Assembly (NCBI GenBank): GCA_964433635.1 | Contig: CAYSSG010000032.1 | Location: 1 to 23,353 of the forward strand | Reading direction: 5' to 3' | DNA: 23,353 nt | Origin: CAYSSG01 sp964433635 | Lineage (GTDB): Bacteria > Atribacterota > Phoenicimicrobiia > Phoenicimicrobiales > Stramentimicrobiaceae | Part shown: one piece after another, positions 1 to 8,256 of the stretch | Layout: every line of letters starts with the position of its first letter | How positions within the stretch are numbered: the first letter of the stretch is position 1 | Notes under the pieces: generated by a model | What the model was told of the DNA's origin: nothing | Seen by the model: only the letters and a program-made list of their open reading frames with translations | The model's database searches: none | Position numbers and translations under genes: made by a program

Positions 1-242
1 CCGATATTGCGAAGTAAAATAGAATCTGATTGATGGTATTGCCAGGTCATACGAATATTCCGATTGATGCTGCATTCGAATAGGTTTACTGTACCTTGAA
101 TTCTTTTGATGCGCAAAGAGGGATGAAATGGTGGAATAGGATTTTGCTGTAACAGTTTTATCTGTTTTTGGAATGCCTGTTGATCTTCTTTTGTTAGTTT
201 TTGAAAACTTCTTTTAAACCGTTGAGTTATCTGTATCTTCAT
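1..242 (-). CDS. RelE/YafQ-like toxin, C-terminus cut by window edge
   Basis: The ATG at 242 directly abuts the TAA of the antitoxin gene, a tight toxin-antitoxin layout. About 80 codons are visible before the window ends, so the C-terminus is missing. The N-terminus (MKIQITQRFKRSFQKL) and the later stretches HPSLRIKRIQGT, NRNIRMTWQY and ILLRNIG follow the RelE/ParE superfamily pattern seen in YafQ-like mRNA interferases. The basic residues and the final strand of that fold are recognisable. By family, such toxins cut ribosome-bound mRNA and are neutralised by the cognate antitoxin, here the AbrB-type protein encoded just upstream. Family assignment is good. RNase versus ParE-type gyrase activity cannot be decided, because the catalytic C-terminal residues are partly outside the window. 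Confidence 0.82.
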   Translation of the reverse strand, partial: MKIQITQRFKRSFQKLTKEDQQAFQKQIKLLQQNPIPPFHPSLRIKRIQGTVNLFECSINRNIRMTWQYHQSDSILLRNI

Positions 243-518
243 TTATTTTTTCAAATCTTTCATTAATTCATCAGCATTATTAAAAGTCTTTATCCTACCT
301 GCTTTAATATCTTCTTCAGCCTCCCTCTCTTCTTTTTGCCAATCTTTGGTCCAGAACCAGGTTTGGCTTTTATCAATAATAACAACTGGTTTTAATACGA
401 TTTCGTCATCCCGAAGTTCAATAGAGATCGTATCTCCCTTTTTTAAATCCAATTTATCCATTATACTCTTAGGAATTGTTATTTGCGAATTGTCTCTGAT
501 TTTAGTCATTTTATCCAT
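243..518 (-). CDS. AbrB/MazE-type antitoxin
   Basis: A 91-residue protein. Residues about 5-45 form a SpoVT-AbrB swapped-hairpin DNA-binding domain (SQITIPKSIMDKLDLKKGD, then a short strand pair). The tail contains SQTWFWTKDWQKEEREAE and a GRIKTFNNADELMKDL helix. That tail is characteristic of AbrB-type antitoxins paired with RelE-type toxins and is the likely toxin-binding part. The start at 518 is supported by AGGTG at 525-529, about six bases upstream. The second Met (residue 4) has no better site. The stop codon touches the toxin ATG, so the two are surely co-expressed. By family, the antitoxin-toxin complex represses its own promoter. Confidence 0.88.
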   Translation of the reverse strand: MDKMTKIRDNSQITIPKSIMDKLDLKKGDTISIELRDDEIVLKPVVIIDKSQTWFWTKDWQKEEREAEEDIKAGRIKTFNNADELMKDLKK

Positions 519-564
519 TTATTTCACCTGTATTGATATTAATAATTTGTTATTCTATTAATAT

Positions 565-592
565 ATTATAATAATAAATTACTGTTCTGCAA
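565..592 (-). promoter_or_regulatory. Putative sigma-70 promoter of the toxin-antitoxin pair
   Basis: Read on the minus strand, TTGCAG (592-587) and TATAAT (570-565) are separated by 16 bases. The -10 is a full consensus match and sits about 45 bases upstream of the antitoxin start. The region is very AT-rich, so chance matches are possible. Confidence 0.45.
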
Positions 593-599
593 GACAAAA

Positions 600-804
600 A
601 AGTTTAACGTATACCGTATTACGTATTCCGTTCACCCCCACCTTAGTCCTCCCCCCTTAAGGGGGAGGAGATAAAAGAAGAGTTAATTCTGCCGTCAAGG
701 GGGAGGAGATGAGATGAGGTAATCCCTTCCTCAGGGTAAGGTTCGTATTTCCCTCTCCCCTCGTAGATTGAAATCTCTTGTAAGTTAAATTAATTTACCT
801 GACT
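600..804. repeat. GC-rich palindromic repeat patch
   Basis: This gene-free stretch holds compact repeat elements. A 14-bp-period pair (acgtataccgtatt at 607-620, acgtattccgttca at 621-634) is followed by a strong palindrome at 647-669: TCCT plus C6, then TTAA, then G5 plus AGGA. The 14-mer aagggggaggagat occurs exactly twice (659-672 and 697-710). No T-tract follows the palindrome on either strand, so it is not a typical intrinsic terminator. The patch resembles dispersed intergenic palindromic elements and may simply mark the end of the 579-residue gene's transcript. Confidence 0.6.
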
Positions 805-2544
805 TCATTCATCTGTCTGGATTTTACCTTTTTCCCAAAAATCCATTAATACTCTATTGATTAATTTTTTACCCTTAGGTGTAATCCAGAACTTTTTGAT
901 TATCCGAATACCAAGATCTGGAAAGATTAATTCTTCAATTGTAGCAATGACCCCAAACCATTTTAAATACCTCAATAAAATTTTCTGTACAGTAGGTGCA
1001 AAATCTCTAACAATTTCGTTAAACTCTTCTTTTTCCATAGAAGGTTCCCAGTACATTTCTTTTAATAAAGGAGTAAGTGTTTTTTTCTTATTTGGTTTTA
1101 AATGATAGAAATATCCCCAAATATTAACGATATTTTCTTGATAATCCTGGGCATTGAATGTGGTATATTCAGTTGGTTGCAGTTTAACCCAATTAACTTT
1201 CTCTATCCAGTCCACCAGCAGTTTATTGGTTTTCTCACCATAATTATTTTGGGTGAACTTTTTAAAATGTTTATGATTGACCTGTACATATCCCTTTTTA
1301 TCATAGTAAATTAATCTTTCCGCATGGGATAACAGGTGAATAAAGTGAATGTATTTCTTTCTTGTTTCTTTACCTGTTTCTTCTTCCTTGCCTAAAAATA
1401 AAAAACTATCTTTTTCCGGATTAATGAAATTCTTTTCAATTAATTTGAGGTGCTTGAAAGGAATCCAGCGATTTTTTTTGGTTACTTTAATTCGGTTTTT
1501 CTGAAGATAGTTGACAAAAATCTCAACATCTCTGGCTACTGGAGAATCTTCCTCCTTGATATCACTAAGATTGAAAGGATTCTGTGAACCTAGATCGATA
1601 GGGTTAATGTTAAATGAAATGGGGAAATCTTTCTGAGGACTATCCAATCTTTCTCTCTCTTCTTTTATTGCCTGCAGAGGGGTTTTCCCGTTAAGCTTTT
1701 CCTGGGCTATATTCAGCCATTTATCCTGGAATTTCTTAATCGCTTTTTCTAATGTCTCTTTATCAGAAAATTTGCTGATACTCATGTTTTCTAAAATATA
1801 TTTCTTAAAATCGCCTGATAATTCTTTTTCCAATGGACCTATACTCCCCTGGGCCATTTCTTCCGGAGACTTTCCCTGGAATTCATCCCGGGGAGTAAGA
1901 TTCCAATTATCTTCTACATATTCACTTTCCATAGCTTGATTCATAAAAATTTTTTCAATATCCAGGGGATTAATTTTATTCAAAAAATCGATAGGTAGAT
2001 TTCCCCAGAATTTCTTTGCTACATCATATGGCATCTCCTGCAAAAATAGAGAGACACAAGATAAGGCATAACCTGTTTCATATGGTAGAATTCTACCAAT
2101 AAAATAATCATTCTTTTTCATTTGAAAGAGGGACTGATCTTCTCTAATCTTATATTCATTACCCGAAACAAGATCTTCTACGATGAAGTAAATACCAGGA
2201 AACGCTTCTTTGACCTTAAAACTGCTAAAGATATTATTTTGGAAGCCCTGAAGAATTTTTTGATCCTGTGGGTTATATTCAGAAAGCATTTGCGATAAAA
2301 ATACTTTCAGTGGTACCTTTTGATAATATTCTGAGGTGTAGAAATAAATATAATAATCTTCGAATTTTACGTCTGCTATTTCTCTGATATCTTCAGTCTG
2401 ATAATATTTTTCAGGATTTTTTGTCAGGAAATTGTTTCTTTCTTGAATCATTTCCAAAAATAAATTAGGGTCTGATGCACAAAAGTCAAGTATATCATGG
2501 GTAAATTTAATAATTCGGTCAGCTGGCTCCATTCCATCAACCAT
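805..2544 (-). CDS. 579-residue protein with SEC-C-protein-like features, function unknown
   Basis: I cannot assign a function. Residues 110-165 (PGIYFIVEDLVSGNEYKI to LPYETGYALS) resemble the small beta-barrel segment found in many SEC-C metal-binding proteins, where a DLxTGEEY-like phrase is typical. Two similar tryptophan/GK motifs follow: W214 to M230 (WNLTPRDEFQGKSPEEM) and W276 to I293 (WLNIAQEKLNGKTPLQAI). The second matches the GKTPLEAI phrase common in that group. No zinc-binding SEC-C tail is present. The C-terminal 230 residues are rich in Lys, Trp and aromatics and may hold winged-helix-like folds. The protein has no signal peptide or membrane segment, so it is probably cytoplasmic. 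A GGAAAGG sequence lies about ten bases before the ATG at 2544. It stands alone between repeats and may be accessory cargo. Confidence 0.75.
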   Translation of the reverse strand: MVDGMEPADRIIKFTHDILDFCASDPNLFLEMIQERNNFLTKNPEKYYQTEDIREIADVKFEDYYIYFYTSEYYQKVPLKVFLSQMLSEYNPQDQKILQGFQNNIFSSFKVKEAFPGIYFIVEDLVSGNEYKIREDQSLFQMKKNDYFIGRILPYETGYALSCVSLFLQEMPYDVAKKFWGNLPIDFLNKINPLDIEKIFMNQAMESEYVEDNWNLTPRDEFQGKSPEEMAQGSIGPLEKELSGDFKKYILENMSISKFSDKETLEKAIKKFQDKWLNIAQEKLNGKTPLQAIKEERERLDSPQKDFPISFNINPIDLGSQNPFNLSDIKEEDSPVARDVEIFVNYLQKNRIKVTKKNRWIPFKHLKLIEKNFINPEKDSFLFLGKEEETGKETRKKYIHFIHLLSHAERLIYYDKKGYVQVNHKHFKKFTQNNYGEKTNKLLVDWIEKVNWVKLQPTEYTTFNAQDYQENIVNIWGYFYHLKPNKKKTLTPLLKEMYWEPSMEKEEFNEIVRDFAPTVQKILLRYLKWFGVIATIEELIFPDLGIRIIKKFWITPKGKKLINRVLMDFWEKGKIQTDE

Positions 2545-2991
2545 ACTTCATGTACCTTTCCTTTTCGAGAGTGTCATCGTAAGAAGTTATTAAATGTAGT
2601 TTTATTTTATCATGTATTTTTAATTGATCAAAAGGAAACAATGAACGGGAAAAATCGTTATAACGTATTGTGTTTAAATACAGTGATGAGTAAAAAGTAA
2701 TAAGTGAAAAGAAAAACGCAAACAGGAATGCAATAATGCTGGTTTGCATGAATGGAAAATTAGTACATGGTATGTGGTATGTAGATAAAAACAGTAATAA
2801 GTGAAGAGTGATCAGTGATGAGTAAAAATCAGTATTGCGTTAAAATACAGTAAAGAGTAAGGAATGATAAGAAAAAAGAAAATAGTAATGCAATAATGCA
2901 GGGTTGCATGAATGGAAAATTAGTATATGGTATGTGGTATATAGTATGTAGTTAAATATGGTTAAGAGTTAAAAACTGATGGGTGATGGGT
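2545..2991. repeat. Intergenic tandem repeat, two copies with a period of about 160 bp
   Basis: Two diverged copies lie at about 2665-2784 and 2832-2951. Their best block, 2744-2780 and 2904-2940, is 37 bp with a single mismatch. Each copy keeps an inverted pair ATGCAA...TTGCAT (2728-2733/2744-2749 and 2888-2893/2904-2909), able to form a small stem. Many 'agtgatgagtaaaaagt'-like units surround them. The 14-mer tatgtggtatatag (2931-2944) recurs at 21497-21510 beside the assembly gap, so this is a dispersed family. I see no convincing gene here. Confidence 0.75.
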
Positions 2992-3717
2992 TCAGAGTTG
3001 GCTGGCGGCTTTTTGATCGATGATGATGGTGACATCCTGATGAAGCTGCAAGACCGTAGCCGGTACCTCGGTACTGACCTTCCCATGAATGGTTCTGGCA
3101 ATGACATGTGCCTTTTTCAAGCCGTTGGCCAATAAGATGATCTTTTCGGCCTTCATAATCGTGCCGATGCCCATGGTCAGCGCTTGCCTGGGTACCTCCT
3201 CTATCGTGTTAAAATATTTGGAATTAGCCTGGATGGTCTCTTCGGACAGGTTGACCAGATGGGTCTTGCTGTTTAAGCCGATAGCCGGTTCATTAAAACC
3301 CAGATGGCCGTTATCACCGATGCCCAGAATCTGCAGGTCTATTCCACCTTTTTGCGCGATGAGATCTTCATAGCGCTGGCATTCTGCGGTGATATTTTCG
3401 GTTGTGCCGTTCAACAGGTGGATGTTTTCCTTGCGGAGGTTGATGTGCCGGAAGAAGGTAGCCCACATGAAAGAATGATAGCTCTGGGGATGTTCCGGGG
3501 ATAAGCCATAGTATTCATCCAGGTTAAAGGTAGTCACCTCTGAAAAGTCGATTTCGCCTTGCTGGAATTTCTGCACCAATTGCTGATACATACCTACCGG
3601 TGTCTGACCGGTAGCCAACCCCAGGACGGTATTTTTCTTCTGTGCAATCTGGTCGGCAACCAGCTGAGCCGCCTGTACACTGAGCTGATGATAGTCTTTG
3701 ACGGTTATGACATTCAT
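2992..3717 (-). CDS. nagB: Glucosamine-6-phosphate deaminase (NagB)
   Basis: Converts glucosamine 6-phosphate to fructose 6-phosphate and ammonia in the cytoplasm. The 241-residue length matches the short Bacillus-type NagB rather than the roughly 266-residue allosteric E. coli form. Visible motifs are the phosphate loop GLATGQTPVG (33-42), the catalytic Asp in FNLDEYYG (D67), and GIGDNGHLGFNEP (132-144), which carries the catalytic His138 and Glu143. The Asn before GH is as in Bacillus-type enzymes. The gene overlaps the end of nagA by four bases (ATGA), so the two are translationally coupled. It is the last gene of cluster B and supplies the exit into glycolysis. Its base composition looks GC-richer than the transporter genes upstream. 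Confidence 0.96.
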   Translation of the reverse strand: MNVITVKDYHQLSVQAAQLVADQIAQKKNTVLGLATGQTPVGMYQQLVQKFQQGEIDFSEVTTFNLDEYYGLSPEHPQSYHSFMWATFFRHINLRKENIHLLNGTTENITAECQRYEDLIAQKGGIDLQILGIGDNGHLGFNEPAIGLNSKTHLVNLSEETIQANSKYFNTIEEVPRQALTMGIGTIMKAEKIILLANGLKKAHVIARTIHGKVSTEVPATVLQLHQDVTIIIDQKAASQL

Positions 3718-4901
3718 ATCTCTTCTCTCCTGAATACGACCTTCCCTGAGACCATGGTTAATTGGACTTCAAAGTCCTTATTTAAAACTACGAGATCGGC
3801 ATCTTTGCCCGGTTCCAGACTGCCTTTGTGATTGTCTATACCCAGGCATTTGGCTGGATTACAGGTAGCTATCTGGAGTGCATCCGTTAAGGGAATTCCA
3901 GCTTGGTTTACCATATTGTAAACTGCCTTGTTCATGGTGAGTACACTGCCAGCTAAAGTACCATCTTTCAATCTGGCTTGCCCTTTGTTTACAATCACTT
4001 CCTGTCCGCCCAGATCATAGGTACCATCCTGAAGTCCAGTTGCCCTCATAGCATCAGTCACAAGGATCATCTTTTGGGTGCCCTTCATCCGGTGTATCAT
4101 CTTCAAGATAACGGGGTGAACATGGATTCCATCCGCAATGACTTCTGCTGTAATCCTGGAATCAGATAAGGCAGCTCCCACGACTCCCGGCTCGCGATGG
4201 TGCAGTCCTCGCATGGCATTAAACAGATGGGTAACATGAGTCATGCCTTCCTGCAGGGCATTCTGCATTTGCTGGTAGGTAGCATCCGTATGTCCTGCAG
4301 AAGCAATAATATTCTGTTGATGCAAAAAGCGGATAAAATCCATTGCTCCGGGCATCTCCGGTGCCAGAGTCACCAGGCGAATTAAATGACCGGAGGCCTG
4401 GTTATATTTCAAGAACTCCTCTATAGAGGGCTGGGTAATGTCTTCTTCATTCTGAGCCCCTTTCTTTGCCGAGTTAATATAAGGCCCTTCCAGATGTACA
4501 CCCAAAATTTCGGCAGCTCCAGTACTTCTGAATTTTGCCTCCCTGATGCTGTGGAGACTTCTGATAATCTCCTTCCTGGTCATGGTTAAAGTAGTAGGAA
4601 GAAAGGCTGTGGTACCAAAACGAGCATGGGTTGAGGCAATCTGTTTGATGGCTTCAACTTCTCCGTCCATCACATCTGCCCCGCCACCTCCATGAACATG
4701 GAGATCAATAAAGCCAGGAACAATATATTGACCTCTGGCTTCAATCATCTCTGCATTTTTCAGCATAGACAGATCTTCTTTGTTATCCGTTACGCTGACA
4801 ATCCTTCCATTTTCAATCACCAACAGCCCATCTTCCAGGGATTGAAAAGGGGTCATGATTGTACCACGTAAAACTAATTTTTTCCGATTTCGTTTTATCA
4901 T
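3714..4901 (-). CDS. nagA: N-acetylglucosamine-6-phosphate deacetylase (NagA)
   Basis: Hydrolyses N-acetylglucosamine 6-phosphate to glucosamine 6-phosphate plus acetate. The 395-residue protein is full length for this amidohydrolase-superfamily enzyme. Its metal and catalytic residues are all visible: GFIDLHVHGGGGADVMDG with H68/H70, HLEGPYIN with metal-ligand E138, SAGHTDA with H204, THLFNAMRGLHHREPG with H225 and the substrate-loop histidines, and the catalytic Asp in LVTDAMRATG (D283). Near the end, GSLEPGKDADLVVL is the usual beta-sandwich return. It overlaps nagB by four bases and lies 71 bases after the ROK-fold kinase gene. That arrangement fits kinase, deacetylase and deaminase acting in sequence on an imported N-acetyl amino sugar. 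Confidence 0.96.
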   Translation of the reverse strand: MIKRNRKKLVLRGTIMTPFQSLEDGLLVIENGRIVSVTDNKEDLSMLKNAEMIEARGQYIVPGFIDLHVHGGGGADVMDGEVEAIKQIASTHARFGTTAFLPTTLTMTRKEIIRSLHSIREAKFRSTGAAEILGVHLEGPYINSAKKGAQNEEDITQPSIEEFLKYNQASGHLIRLVTLAPEMPGAMDFIRFLHQQNIIASAGHTDATYQQMQNALQEGMTHVTHLFNAMRGLHHREPGVVGAALSDSRITAEVIADGIHVHPVILKMIHRMKGTQKMILVTDAMRATGLQDGTYDLGGQEVIVNKGQARLKDGTLAGSVLTMNKAVYNMVNQAGIPLTDALQIATCNPAKCLGIDNHKGSLEPGKDADLVVLNKDFEVQLTMVSGKVVFRREEI

Positions 4902-4972
4902 TCTTTGTCACTCTCACAATCAATTTTTTCTGCAATATAAAATCAGTATATTGAGATTGGACTTATCCATTT

Positions 4973-6367
4973 TTACTTGTTCCCATTGAGTAAGGGTAAA
5001 CTGGCAGCAGCAATAGATTGCCCAACCCTCCGGTTTGATTCATCGGGAAGATGCAGGGAGATTCGACTAGATAACTCTGCAAAATCTTCCTGTAAAACCT
5101 GGTTTGCCTTTAGTATGATCATTCGCCCACCTTCGCCTGAGGTTACCCTGCCTAGTATCAATACATGTTCCAGATCATAGAAATCGGCATAATGTGCGAT
5201 TGCATAACCCAGATAAACACCGATGGTTTCAAATACTCTGGTCGCTCTGTCATCCCCTTTTGCCATTAATGTCTGTACAAATTTCAGTTTTTCAGCCGGT
5301 TTCTGTTTATCATCAAAGATTATTCCAGCTTTTTTTGCCAGACGTATTACGGCTACCTGGGATAGATATTGCACACCACATCCGTAATCCTTGGACCAGG
5401 GATCAACAGGAGCCTGATGATTAAAATCAATAGGTACAAAGGCTAACTCATTTAATTGCGTGGTAATATTTCCATTTCGATCGACATATCCCCCCGCTTC
5501 ACTGGATCCCATGGCAATCCCCAATACCTTATTAGCCTTCAGGGACATGGAGCCTGCCAAAGCTGTAACCTCTCCGTCATTGATGACCTTTAAAGGGACA
5601 TTCCATTCCTTTTGAATATCTAAAAAAATATTTTTTATTCGTTTTTCAAAAAGATCAGAAGGGATACTTCGAAACAGGGATGCAGCCATAACACGATTGT
5701 TAATATAGACCCCGGCAGAACTGCCCCCGATAGCATCAACACGGGGCAGGTGTTTCGAGGCACTTTGTAACATAGACCTGATTTCCTGATAATGATAGTC
5801 CGGATCAGTCTGCTCTCCGGGATTCCAGGGTACTTCCTCACTGAAGACAACGTTACCATCTATTACCGCACTGACTTTTCTATCACTTGCTCCCAGGTCA
5901 AACCCGATACGGCATCCCTCGCTGTGGCCGCCTAAAGGAATGTAATCTTCTCTGGCAGGAACATTTCTTTTATTGTCAGTAGTATCGAGCAGAAAAGGTC
6001 TTTCATATATAATTGACATAAAGTTGGCATCAAAGGCGCGCTTCCCCCCTGTAGAATACATTTTTTTAATATACTCTCTTATTTCATTGATTTCATCTGG
6101 CCCCTCTATTATGATTTTATTCCCACCATAGATCCATAGAAGCGTTTTTACCAGCCGTTCTATATAGAAATAGTTAGATGAAGAAAACCCTCCTCCATCG
6201 ATAAAAATCTGAGTGTTGTAAACAAAAGAATGGTGATCTTTCTTATCTATACAGATTTGTAATGGGGTACCCTTTCCTGAATTTTTTACAATTTCAAGAA
6301 AGTTGCGATTCCATAAAGCAGCCGGACAAAAATCCTCATCAAGGGAAAGTGTATTTTCTAGTTTCAT
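4973..6367 (-). CDS. Divergent ROK-fold sugar kinase with long N-terminal extension
   Basis: The 464-residue protein has two parts. Residues 1-145 are an extension I cannot assign. From about 150 an ASKHA kinase fold is clear: the phosphate-1 loop GFDLGASDRKVSAVIDG (155-171), a likely catalytic-Asp segment VINDGEVTALAGS (261-273) and the glycine loop GIAMGSSEAGGYVD (283-296). Typical ROK proteins then have ExGH and a CxCGxxGC zinc motif. Here the equivalent region reads NELAFVPIDF and YGCGVQYLSQ, so the zinc site is absent. There is no DNA-binding domain. The position between the oxidoreductase and nagA suggests that it phosphorylates the imported amino sugar or its oxidised or epimerised form. 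Substrate is inferred from context only. An ancillary non-kinase role is possible. Confidence 0.75.
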   Translation of the reverse strand: MKLENTLSLDEDFCPAALWNRNFLEIVKNSGKGTPLQICIDKKDHHSFVYNTQIFIDGGGFSSSNYFYIERLVKTLLWIYGGNKIIIEGPDEINEIREYIKKMYSTGGKRAFDANFMSIIYERPFLLDTTDNKRNVPAREDYIPLGGHSEGCRIGFDLGASDRKVSAVIDGNVVFSEEVPWNPGEQTDPDYHYQEIRSMLQSASKHLPRVDAIGGSSAGVYINNRVMAASLFRSIPSDLFEKRIKNIFLDIQKEWNVPLKVINDGEVTALAGSMSLKANKVLGIAMGSSEAGGYVDRNGNITTQLNELAFVPIDFNHQAPVDPWSKDYGCGVQYLSQVAVIRLAKKAGIIFDDKQKPAEKLKFVQTLMAKGDDRATRVFETIGVYLGYAIAHYADFYDLEHVLILGRVTSGEGGRMIILKANQVLQEDFAELSSRISLHLPDESNRRVGQSIAAASLPLLNGNK

Positions 6368-6397
6368 TGGAAATAATCTTTTTTTAAATTTTGTTTT

Positions 6398-7648
6398 TTA
6401 TTCTCTAATAATAACTTTGTTTTTTATTCGACTCTCTTCAGCACAGAAAGCCATTAAATGGCTTTCTACTGCTTCTTCCACTGCACTCGAAAAAATAGAA
6501 TGGTCATTGTTTTGTATTGCATTTAAAAAATTAGACATAATTTTAAAATCACCACCAAAATGTCCAAAACCGGCATGTTCGCTAATCATAGTTCTATTCT
6601 TTTCAAAAGTATCATAAGTTATTTTTTGATCATTTTTAAATAAAGTGATTTCTATGAAACGGGAATCTCCGATAATTTCTCCCAAAGTGCCCATGATTCT
6701 CGTTCTTCTACTTCCGGTCGTAAAAGCAGACATTGTGAATGAAGCTGTAATATTTTCTTCAAATTCAATGATAACTACCTGGTGATCTACAACATCATTG
6801 TCACAGTGATATACACATCTTCCATAGGGACCTTCTTCCAGTGCTTTGATTCTTCCTTTATATGATATATCAGGGGAAATCACAGCTACCGGCCAACCGG
6901 TCAGTTGGGGATTCAAATATAATTTCAGAGCAGAATAGGGACAATCCTCTTCAATACTGCAATTGATACATCGATCCGTACTTCCCTCAGGAGCATTTTC
7001 CTTTGTAAAATGCTTCAGGGAACCGAACGAAGAAATTTTTTTAAAAGGCTTCCCCACAAGCCATCTTAAAATGTCCATGTCATGGCAGGACTTTGCAAGG
7101 ATCATCGGACAAGATGTTTCTGAATTTCTCCAATTACCCCTAACATAACTATGGGCATGATGCCAATAACCAACGGGTTCGATGTGTTCTATAGAAATAA
7201 TCTTTCCAATGGCATCCTCATCTATGATTTCTTTCATTTTCTTGAAGTAAGGCGTATGCCTCAATACATGACATACCCCGACAACTTTTTTACTTTTCTT
7301 GGCTTCTTCCACAATTTCTTTACATTCTTTTTTGTTCACAGCTATTGGTTTCTCCATAAGCACATGATACCCTTTGCTTAAAGATTCCACCGCAGGCTGA
7401 TAATGCACTCTATCAGGAGTAGCAATAATGACGGCATCAGCAAATTTCTTAACGGCTAAGGCTTCCTCCCACGTATTAAAAACATTTTGGTTATTTATAG
7501 AATATTTTTTTGAAAATTCATTTCTATAATATTCTCTGGGTTCAGCAACTCCAACGACCTCCATTTCATACCCGCGATAAAGAGAATATTCTGCATATGT
7601 ATTACCTCTATCTCCTGCTCCAAAAATAATTACTTTAACCGGTTTCAT
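6398..7648 (-). CDS. Gfo/Idh/MocA-family oxidoreductase with cysteine-rich insert
   Basis: NAD(P)-dependent oxidoreductase acting on a sugar or cyclitol. Numbered from my chosen start, the Rossmann motif is FGAGDRG (9-15), the family hallmark is MEKPIA (98-103) and the catalytic-region phrase is CHDMDILRW (188-196). An insert carries C227, C230 and C236 (RCINCSIEEDCPYSA) plus C278 and C282 (GRCVYHC), a probable structural metal site known in one branch of the family. I choose the ATG at 7648 rather than 7663 because GGAG lies eight bases before it. An upstream start would put that site inside the gene. The gene is 31 bases from the kinase gene and clearly operonic. The product may oxidise or epimerise the imported sugar before or after phosphorylation. 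The exact substrate cannot be read from sequence. Confidence 0.88.
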   Translation of the reverse strand: MKPVKVIIFGAGDRGNTYAEYSLYRGYEMEVVGVAEPREYYRNEFSKKYSINNQNVFNTWEEALAVKKFADAVIIATPDRVHYQPAVESLSKGYHVLMEKPIAVNKKECKEIVEEAKKSKKVVGVCHVLRHTPYFKKMKEIIDEDAIGKIISIEHIEPVGYWHHAHSYVRGNWRNSETSCPMILAKSCHDMDILRWLVGKPFKKISSFGSLKHFTKENAPEGSTDRCINCSIEEDCPYSALKLYLNPQLTGWPVAVISPDISYKGRIKALEEGPYGRCVYHCDNDVVDHQVVIIEFEENITASFTMSAFTTGSRRTRIMGTLGEIIGDSRFIEITLFKNDQKITYDTFEKNRTMISEHAGFGHFGGDFKIMSNFLNAIQNNDHSIFSSAVEEAVESHLMAFCAEESRIKNKVIIRE

Positions 7649-7727
7649 AAAAAATCTCCGCATGAAAAAATATTTTTTTATTCATCAAGATAATGACCAT
7701 ATCTGCCAAATTCTACCATCAATTACT

Positions 7728-8225
7728 TCATTCTGAATCCATATAATAATGATGATCACAATATTCATCACCATCCATAATCGTTTTTGTTCTTTTAAAA
7801 TTGATCTTTTCATTAAAAGCTTTTGCTAAGGGCTCATCTGCCAGACAAAAGAATTTTCCAATTTCCGGTTGACCGATTTTTCTAAAATAATCAGCCCAGG
7901 GACATCTGGTAAATTTGAATTTTACACTATCTTCTTTGGATTCCACAATTTCATATTCATGGCCCTCTGTCAGTCCAGAAAGAAGCCAGTCAAGATATGA
8001 TTTCAAACTCTTATCTGCCTTATTCAGGTAAGCCTTCCTGGCATCATTTACCATGGAATCAATAAAAGCTTTCCTTGCTTCATCAATAACTTCTTTGCCA
8101 TACTTGACTGATAAATGTTTTATGGTATCAGAATAGAGAAGAGCTAAAAGTTCAATGATATAATTCTGACTTTCTTCCATTTTCTTTTTCACTTCACTGC
8201 TTTCTTTTTGTCCTTTGGTATTCAT
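7728..8225 (-). CDS. L-2-amino-thiazoline-4-carboxylate (ATC) hydrolase family protein
   Basis: A 165-residue cytoplasmic protein of the ATC-hydrolase family, named after the Pseudomonas enzyme that opens L-2-amino-delta2-thiazoline-4-carboxylate to N-carbamoyl-cysteine. The family signature is present: FTRCPWADYFRKIGQPEIG with C108, FFCLADEPLAKAFN with C127, and INFKRTKTIMDGDEYCDHHY with C156-D-H-H. The first 60 residues are helical and poorly conserved. A strong AAGGAG lies six bases before the ATG. The gene is placed between the permease and oxidoreductase genes, so a role in processing the transported compound is inferred. Most relatives in anaerobes are uncharacterised, and a true thiazoline substrate should not be assumed. 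Confidence 0.82.
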   Translation of the reverse strand: MNTKGQKESSEVKKKMEESQNYIIELLALLYSDTIKHLSVKYGKEVIDEARKAFIDSMVNDARKAYLNKADKSLKSYLDWLLSGLTEGHEYEIVESKEDSVKFKFTRCPWADYFRKIGQPEIGKFFCLADEPLAKAFNEKINFKRTKTIMDGDEYCDHHYYMDSE

Positions 8226-8256
8226 TGCTTTCTCCTTTTAAACAGATAATCTTAAT

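Noticed and set aside
2537..2749. 70-codon hydrophobic ORF on the minus strand just before the 579-residue gene
   Set aside because: Most of it lies in tandem repeat copy 1, it has no family resemblance, and its end overlaps the start of the next gene in another frame.
2665..2951. CRISPR array
   Set aside because: Only two long diverged copies with no short regular repeats or unique spacers, and no cas genes in the window.
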